From positions 62,001-126,000 of the forward strand of contig NYXK01000080.1 in the NCBI GenBank assembly GCA_002685535.1: a DNA stretch of 64,000 nt, in the 5' to 3' direction. Numbering within the stretch: the stretch's first letter is position 1; each line of letters starts with the position of its first letter. This DNA comes from Deltaproteobacteria bacterium. GTDB taxonomy: Bacteria; SAR324; NAC60-12. A model generated the notes under the pieces. It was not told where the DNA came from, made no database searches, and saw nothing but the letters and a program-made list of their open reading frames with translations. The position numbers and the translations under genes are program-made. Shown here piece after piece: positions 57,403 to 64,000 of this stretch.

Positions 57403-58901
57403 TGCTGTTATTGATATTGTCGTGCCGAGCTTTGAAAAGATTCTGGAGATCTGGAGAGATCTTGGGAGACAAGGCAAATAAGCGAGAGCACTCTCTCCAT
57501 AATTTCAGCTTCAGTGGCATCACTGTTGCTTCCGTCCTCGATTGCATGTACAGAGCGAAGGCATTCGCTTGCGGCAACAGTCATTCCTCCGGAAGCTTTT
57601 CTACACCATTGGCACTTCAGATGTTCGTATACCCAGATATGTTTCAGGAAGAGCATTAAGAGGCCTTGGCAAGCAAGTGCTGCAGGTGTGCGAGTTTATG
57701 TTGGTGGTTCAGATTCTTTCCAATGATAGCTCCATCCTAGCACGCTCTGTAGCTCATGATATTCAGCACGGCATTCTGCCTTCCTGAATGACACCCCGCC
57801 CCTAAAGTGGGTCAGTACACCGTTCCTCTACGAGCATCAAGTATCAGAATTCTGCTTGACGACAAAGTAGAATCTGACAGAGGAAAGCTTTCTCGAACAC
57901 CCGAGGGTCTTAGAGAGACATGCATTGCACGGGCTGTCTTTGGGATAGACTACTAACTGGATCTTGAGGACGATTTCAAAGTCACGGCTGTCTCAAGATT
58001 GCAGACAGGAGGAGAGCCGCGAAATAATCTGTAGTGGGTAGTCTTTTAGTAGCAGCAGACAAGATATTTTCGAATTACTCATGTCTAGAGGTTCTTGAAG
58101 AAGGGAAGAGCTGTGTCTCTGTGTTCGGATCTTGTGCTAGATATGAAGCGGATCAAAGACTGGAGGATTGACCTTGAAGACTGGGTCTGGGTCCTAAGTA
58201 GGAGTGCATGACGGAGTGACGGGCTCGTGGACGATTTAGTGTCCTCAACTTGGGCGGAGAACGTCATTGCTCTACCGAGAAGTCACATCTTGTTCAGGAA
58301 GCGACGTTCAATGAGAACGACGACCGGCACAGCACGTAGCAATTGGACACCTTCACATCACTGGGACTCAAACCATTCAGAACTTCATAGCATCAATATT
58401 CTCTAGAATTATCGAAGAGACGGCCACACTTCCCATGAACTTGTCATTATTTTTGACCAGAAACACAAGGGCTGAGCCATGTTGGTTTTTTGAAGACCAA
58501 GAAAGGACAAGGAGAAATACCTAAAAATCTCAAGACTCAAAAACGAAAGTAGAATAATCGGCGTGCAGATCTAAAGATGCTCAACAAATAGACGGAAGGG
58601 CAAAAAAAGCTAAGAAGCCTCCAAAGACATTGTATTAGTTGAATATCTACTGGGTGCCTGGATGAGGTGCAGGACAAAGAAGCATGTGCCCGCAAATCTT
58701 ATCAAGCATGCCCAAACAATTCTTGCTTACAAAATCGCAGAAAGTGCCAAACAGAATATCCGCCAAACCTTCGTTTGAATACCTACCCGCAATCTTGACT
58801 AACAGGAACACAATGCGCAAATACCACAGTTCCACCCTTCCATAACCGAGCCTATCTTCCGTAGAAACTGGTGCCCCAGAGCATCGCAATGTATTTCCGG
58901 C
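57403..58901. other. Intergenic, 1.5 kb
   Basis: Between two minus-strand 2EXR genes. No gene, RNA or repeat recognised. The first few hundred bases should include the promoter of the 56,565 gene. Confidence 0.35.
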
Positions 58902-59992
58902 TTAAGGTTGTTGGACGAATGCGGGGGCGGTAGTGACTGGAGCAGTTCCGTTGGCTTGGCTGTCTGACTGTATGCTTTGTGGTTGTTGGACAGCAGTGGA
59001 GCTTTGCATGACGGCAGCTTCGGCCTCCTCAGCCTTTCTGGCACCCTCTTCTTCATCCGAGATGATGCGACCCTGTGAAGATATTAGTCCTGTGTACTTG
59101 TCTGTACAGATCCGACTGTCCTTACCGTCCAGCCCAGGATGACCTTCTTGAACTCATCCAACTTGACATACTTTAGCTCAACCTTGTTCTCTGTCTTGCG
59201 ATCAACAGTGTATTCCTCCCAGCCCATCTCAAGATCTTTGATGCCATGGCAGTAGTCGTTGATAAAACCCTTTCCCTCTGGTCGGCAGAGCATATCGTGA
59301 ATCAAAACAACCTTCAGGCCCTTCATCTGGTTGAACATGGCACCAAGCATTCCCTCCTGAGCACGAACATTGCCAACAGCGATCTGCGAAACCTTGGTAT
59401 AGAACTGGCTCATGTTTAATCGGAAGCCACAGGTGATACTGCGAGGGAGGTAGTTGGGAGCCGAGCCACCGTGGAAGTGAAGGAGCGCGTCCGGACTTTC
59501 GAAGTGCAGAAGGTCAATCTTGCGGTTGTAGTAGATTGGGACACCTCCGAAGTTGGCTGCGAAGCAAGGAGGGTGGTGGAGCATGACTTCTTTTCGGGCT
59601 TCCTTGCAGACACCGAGAAGGCGTGGGACTTTGTACGAGGCTGCGGCGCGGAAGATGAATGTGGTTCTTATGATGTTGCCGCAGGTCAACTTTGTGGTGT
59701 AGCCGTTGCTGATGATGTAGATGCTTTGGGGCTTGGGGAGGACACGGATCCAAACGCCGCGGCGGAGCTCGAGGGGCATCTTGGGGAAGAGCTTGAATGT
59801 TTCCATGGGGATGTAGCCGTCTTCGATGGTGCGGAAGCCAATAGGATCGTCTTCGCCGTATTGAAGTCCAATGGGTCCTCCTTCTGCCTCTTCTACGGCA
59901 ACCTCCTGTATCTCACCCATAGCGGCGTACTCGGCAGCAGATTCCAAGCGGCGTCTGCGTTGTCGCTGTCTTCTCTTCGATCGCTTGGACAT
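58902..59992 (-). CDS. 2EXR-domain protein with basic N-terminus
   Basis: Two exons, 59,126-59,992 and 58,902-59,072, with a 53-bp intron (GTAAGG...CACAG, phase 0). The protein is 345 residues. ATG 59,992 begins MSKRSKRRQRQRRRRLESAA, a very basic stretch that could be a nuclear or nucleolar signal. The domain opens FKLFPKMPLELRRGVWIRVL. The next blocks are VPRLLGVCKEARKEVMLHHP and VPIYYNRKIDLLHFESPDAL. The last exon encodes an acidic/Ala tail, GRIISDEEEGARKAEEAEAA, and a Gln/Ser-rich end. An upstream exon starting near 60,167 (MHGTAKHLRL), spliced by a 47-bp intron with a GTCTGT donor, would add about 44 residues and is a real alternative. Confidence 0.75.
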
Positions 59993-60882
59993 TACCGGGA
60001 AAGTTGGTGGAGCTGGATTCGATGAAGTAGATGAACGGTCTTGGTTGTTGATGGACTCGGAGTAGTCCTGCAAACTGTCAGACAGAAGTTCAGTCCAATA
60101 GACAATCTACAGACGTCAAAATCGTTGTCGAATCCGAGTCTGAGATGCTTTGCTGTTCCGTGCATACCGATGCAAAGTATTATGTAAATTGAGATGTATT
60201 TGCGAAGCGAAGATTGGAGGAAGTAGGAGGCAGGATGACTGTCGAGGTCAAGAATCCTTCCTATTGCCTTTGACTTCGCAGGCGGGTAAGCCCCTTCCTA
60301 TTGACAATAGGCAAGTCCAAAGGTGAATCTGACCAAAGGTGAATCTGACGGGTCAACGATTTGTTTACCGAGATCCTGATTAGGCGATAGTGGGGTCTGG
60401 CGCATCACGTGTAGCTTATAAAACCCGAAACACAGTTTGGAGAGAAAAGGTGGTCATAGGGAATGGGCCGTAACACGAAGCTGTTAAGTCATGTTCATAC
60501 AGTGAAATAGTCTGATTATGGTCATCTTTGTATTTGTCAGACTTTGCAGTGACTTCAGCAGAAGGACTATTTAGCTTCTGGAAAAGTTGCAGCGATCTTG
60601 TCCCCAAGTGCATTCCCGATATTCCCAAACTCGAAGAAGCAACCATTTGAAAGTAAAACATGAAACAAGAAGCACTACGTATCTTCGGCAGAAGTTTCAA
60701 CCAGAAGCATCGGTCTATCTAGCTAGCGTTGCTCTACCGACCTCGATTTGATGTATCTGGAAAGGTCGAAGGCGTGTACACAACCGGCTGCAACATCAGA
60801 TTTTTACGGAAGTAAATCCCAAGTATCCTCCTTGCTGTGGTTGTTGCTGCCTGGTGATGCGAAAGATACAGTGGAAGAATCA
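59993..60882. other. Intergenic
   Basis: 890 bp between two tandem 2EXR genes. It may include a first exon of the 58,902 gene (about 60,120-60,167). Otherwise nothing recognised. Confidence 0.35.
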
Positions 60883-61725
60883 TCAGTCGAGGACTCGGAT
60901 GTTCCGAGCAGCCTCAAGCTCCTTGGCGCGACGGACTTCCTCCTCGTTGGTACTCTTCTCGATCTCGTCCTTGAATCATGTTAGTCTCAGTCTGTAAACA
61001 ATAATATACTCAAGGGTGAAGAGACTACGAGCAGGAGATAGAGTGGGACGTACCAGTAACTTCAGCATTTGCAAAGGAGTCCTATATGAGACTTTTGGAG
61101 CCTTGTAGGTCTTGGTGATTTCTTCTCCACGATTTTCGTAGTCTGCGAAGAAGCTGGCAAGCTCATCTCCCATGTACTCGTGTAACCTACGGGGCCGACT
61201 TCCAGACTTATGGAGGAAAGTGAAGTATGCTGGCGCACCGATTGATACGAGAACCTCCGGGCTGAGCCACAATCTTTGTAATTTTTGGAATCCAACCATG
61301 ACAACCGGATATTGGTTTGGAGTCGGACCTTCGAAAAATACCCCCAGATAGTCTCCGTTGAAGACGGCCATGGCTTTGATGCTCTCGTAGACTAATGCAT
61401 CGATCTTGAAGTTGAAGTAGACTGGAGTTCCTTCAAGATTGATCATAAAGGCAGCCGTGAACATCTTGAGAACAAGTTCGCGAGAGCTCTTGTCCACATC
61501 AAGGAATGCTGGCTTTTGATAGCGCGCTTTGGCCTTCTGCGTAGTGCTTCCATCTGGCAATTCGACATCTTGTAAGCCGATTACGACAACTTTTGCAGCA
61601 GTGGGAGTTGCCCGTTTGACGATCATATTCTTTAGCTCTAGCGGAAGCTTTGGGTATTTCTTGAATTCGGTGAGCTTTTCTCGCATATTCTTGCGTCGAT
61701 TGACGGTAGATCGTTGGGAGGGCAT
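60883..61725 (-). CDS. 2EXR-domain protein
   Basis: Two exons, 61,054-61,725 and 60,883-60,969, with an 84-bp intron (GTACGT...TCAAG, phase 0). The protein is 252 residues. ATG 61,725 starts MPSQRSTVNRRKNMREKLTE. The domain opens FKKYPKLPLELKNMIVKRAT. The following blocks are KPAFLDVDKSSRELVLKMFT and TPVYFNFKIDALVYESIKAM. The first exon ends KVSYRTPLQMLKLL, and the last exon gives a charged helix-like tail, DEIEKSTNEEEVRRAKELEA. Intron position and tail character match the neighbour at 58,902, suggesting tandem duplication. Function unknown. Confidence 0.78.
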
Positions 61726-62484
61726 TTTGGTGGGAAATCCTTAACCTGCTCAGTCATGTCAGATCGTGTCCAAGGAGCGAAATGAATGTGGAGTTCGAGG
61801 TTTAAAAGAGAGTCTACATATCCACAACTTACTGGACGTTTCGTCTGGCTTGTGCATCTGTATGTGCAGAGACAACCACTCAGCTTTGATGCCAACTCCC
61901 CTTTCAGAACACCCTTGTAACGCGTCGTGAGCTTGCGATGAAGCTGAGTCTTCAAATGGAGAAAAGTGTAGGCTCGAGGGCTGCGAATTTACCTCTTTAG
62001 CCATTTCAAGTCTAGACAAGTAGGCTAGCGCATCAGATTAGAGTGCTTTGGCGAGACCTTTGGGACTTTCTTTAATCAGCATGCAAGAAGTGATACCCGA
62101 TAAAGGCCGAAGCTCCCCATATTCCAGAGTCTCGAATTTGTCTTAATGCCCTGAAACTGAATCACATGCACTGGAAATGATAACCTTAAGTATACTATCC
62201 AATACATTTTGAAGCCACTCTTCCATCAAATGACGTTTTCTTCCTTTCTTTCTTCATTTTCCCTGCCGTGCTGTGCTGGAATCCGGTGTTGACACTTTTC
62301 GCCCAAAAGAGGAAGTGTAAGCGATTTTCTGCCACGTCGCGCCGCCCACATCAGTCGTTGCTTCTTGACCCAGCATGAGACTCTTAATATTCACGCCCCG
62401 CAATCTGAAGGAAGTTCAGAACTCGCACCGCGTCTCGAGAAATTACTGTACACCTCCCCCTGCCTGTTACATTGTCGACACACC
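61726..62484. other. Divergent promoter region between two 2EXR genes
   Basis: 759 bp between divergent starts. No defined element recognised. A plus-strand frame here opens with TTG at 62,365 and runs into the next gene. Confidence 0.35.
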
Positions 62485-63351
62485 ATGACTTCCGCCACTA
62501 TGGAAGCAAGCAAGTCTGCGAGAGTCGATGTCAAATCTCCCAACCAGTCCGGCCTTGGAAGTGTTTATGCAGGAGCCATGAAACCAAAGACCTCGAGCAT
62601 CGCAACCATAACCACGACATCAGCAAGCCGTACGAAGGAAGCACCCATTGTGCGTGAGAGAGGAGCATTTGAGTTATTCCCAAAGCTGCCACTCGAGATC
62701 CAGAGAATGATATGGAAGGAAGCTGCCATGGTACCTCAGGTTGTGATGATCGGAAGGGCCCATGATGTACCTTGGGTGACAGTGCCAGCCAGTTTTACTA
62801 AGCCCCCATCCGTTCTTCACGCCTGCTCCGAATCCCGGCGCGTTGCTCTACCAGAGTACGAGATTGCCTTTTCCAAGACCGCTGCTGAAGGGAATGGAAT
62901 CTACTTCAACTTCTCTCGAGATGCTTTGGCTTTTAAGGGTTATGAAGCACTCGTTAATTTCTTTGTCCCTCCGTCCTTCTACTACCATCCCGCAATCGAG
63001 TATCCATCTGATCGAAAACTATTCGCTTTGATCATTGAGGATATGCCAACCAGGAATCGGCTCAACTCTCGAAGTCTGAGAAATCTAGGACAGCCATCGC
63101 AGGTATTTCTCGTCCGCGAAAAGGGGGTGGAAATTGGTATGGATGAGATAAATGCAGGATGGATCAAACAATTCTGGACTTGCAGCAACGGCCACGTCCA
63201 GAATGGAGAGGTCTACTCGTGTCCTGAGGTCTCTGCCATGACATACGAGGAGATGAGTGTAAGGCTGGTAAGTCAACATGCTTCTCTTTGGCAAATTGGA
63301 TCAGGCTAATAGCAACAGGAGAGACTTGCTTCTCGACCTTGCTGGAACTGA
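62485..63351 (+). CDS. 2EXR-domain protein
   Basis: Two exons, 62,485-63,267 and 63,319-63,351, with a 51-bp intron (GTAAGT...CAACAG, phase 0). The protein is 271 residues. The first ATG is 62,485 (MTSATMEASKSARVD); the upstream TTG-initiated part is unlikely. The domain opens FELFPKLPLEIQRMIWKEAA. The next blocks are KPPSVLHACSESRRVALPEY and NGIYFNFSRDALAFKGYEAL, the most complete 2EXR pattern here. The first exon ends YEEMSVRL, followed by the short last exon ERLASRPCWN. Without that splice the frame runs 14 codons further to a stop. It is the only plus-strand member at the right end, divergent from the 60,883 gene. Confidence 0.8.
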
Positions 63352-64000
63352 ACATATCGCTGGGCATATCGATGTCATCTTGAGACATTAGCAGCGCGTG
63401 ATTATGGTTTCGGTACGAGCAGCTGAAGCTAGGGACTTGCTTTTCCTTGGTCATGGAGGTCAACTTGCATCGGTGGCGTATTATACGTACTACGAAGGGA
63501 ACCAAGGAACATAATAGCTGAACAAGGTTGTCTTTGGGGCCCTGCACATACGCTTGTAGTGATAAAACAACGGTTTCTTGCTGGATCTGCAACCAGAGGT
63601 ATGGATTTCTATCGAAAATACTATTGCAATTGAACCGACACTTTGTCTTCAGCAGGAATAAAATTACGAGTTCCATGTGACGTGATTGCGACTCAAATAT
63701 TGTTGTATCGGTGATTCTAATAGAAATGTAAATGTGGGAGGTGGCAGTTACTTATGGGCGACTCGGCGCCGACAGAAAGCAGGAACTCACATTCGCTCGG
63801 AACCTGGTTGGAAGAGGCAGCGACAGGAGTGCCTTATCCGAAGAACCGTACTGATCAAGCTCCATGAATCATTGACCTCCATTCCCACGATCACAAGACC
63901 AAGCTCCCGTTTCTTTCACCTCTCTTTGCAAAATTTCACGCTAGTCGCACGTATATTACATGAAGTAGCTGCACCGGCACGCATTCACCTTCATGAACTA
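63352..64000. other. Sequence after the last gene
   Basis: 649 bp to the window end. A long minus-strand frame (63,676-63,164) overlaps the 2EXR gene antisense and has no supporting features. Nothing else recognised. Confidence 0.3.

Noticed and set aside
62365-62484. A longer N-terminus for the right-most 2EXR gene
   Set aside because: It opens with TTG, and the 40 added residues have no family resemblance. ATG 62,485 is sufficient.

Overview
The window reads as nuclear DNA of a filamentous ascomycete (Pezizomycotina; a leotiomycete would fit, but this was not tested). The evidence is short GT-AG introns of about 48-115 bp, a fused alpha-beta tryptophan synthase, a HET-domain gene, a LaeA-like methyltransferase, a Pth11/SAT4-type membrane protein, many 2EXR-domain genes, and an AT-rich transposon graveyard with the C-to-T/G-to-A decay expected from repeat-induced point mutation (RIP).

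Left compartment, 1 to about 28,190: strongly AT-rich, with no intact gene. It holds two copies of one large Ty3/gypsy-type LTR retrotransposon. Copy A (1-8,651) is cut by the window edge. Copy B (14,662-26,676, 12.0 kb) has both LTRs. Between them lie a copia-like RNase H remnant (minus strand), a 744-bp miniature LTR element of TRIM type (9,300-10,043) and a second, unrelated gypsy remnant on the minus strand (about 10,740-13,950). A further lone LTR abuts copy B head to tail at 26,677-26,973. All reading frames are interrupted, mostly by TAA/TAG where Gln codons are expected.

Right compartment, about 28,190-64,000: normal base composition and spliced genes. Housekeeping and enzyme genes are a GNAT acetyltransferase, an 11-exon SAM methyltransferase, the SDH assembly factor SDHAF4/Sdh8 divergent from tryptophan synthase with a Gcn4/CPC1-type site between them, a HET-domain protein, an FAD monooxygenase, a Pth11-like seven-helix protein and a small unknown protein with an RVxF-like motif.

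Scattered among these, and denser toward the right end, are eleven 2EXR-domain loci: seven look intact (34,372; 48,987; 51,255; 56,565; 58,902; 60,883; 62,485) and four are broken (29,171; 41,923; 43,040; 55,513). This lineage-specific family array, next to a RIP-degraded transposon island, is the most unusual gene-level feature. Its function is unknown.

Exon structures were deduced by hand from splice signals and reading-frame continuity. No transcript evidence or database search was available.
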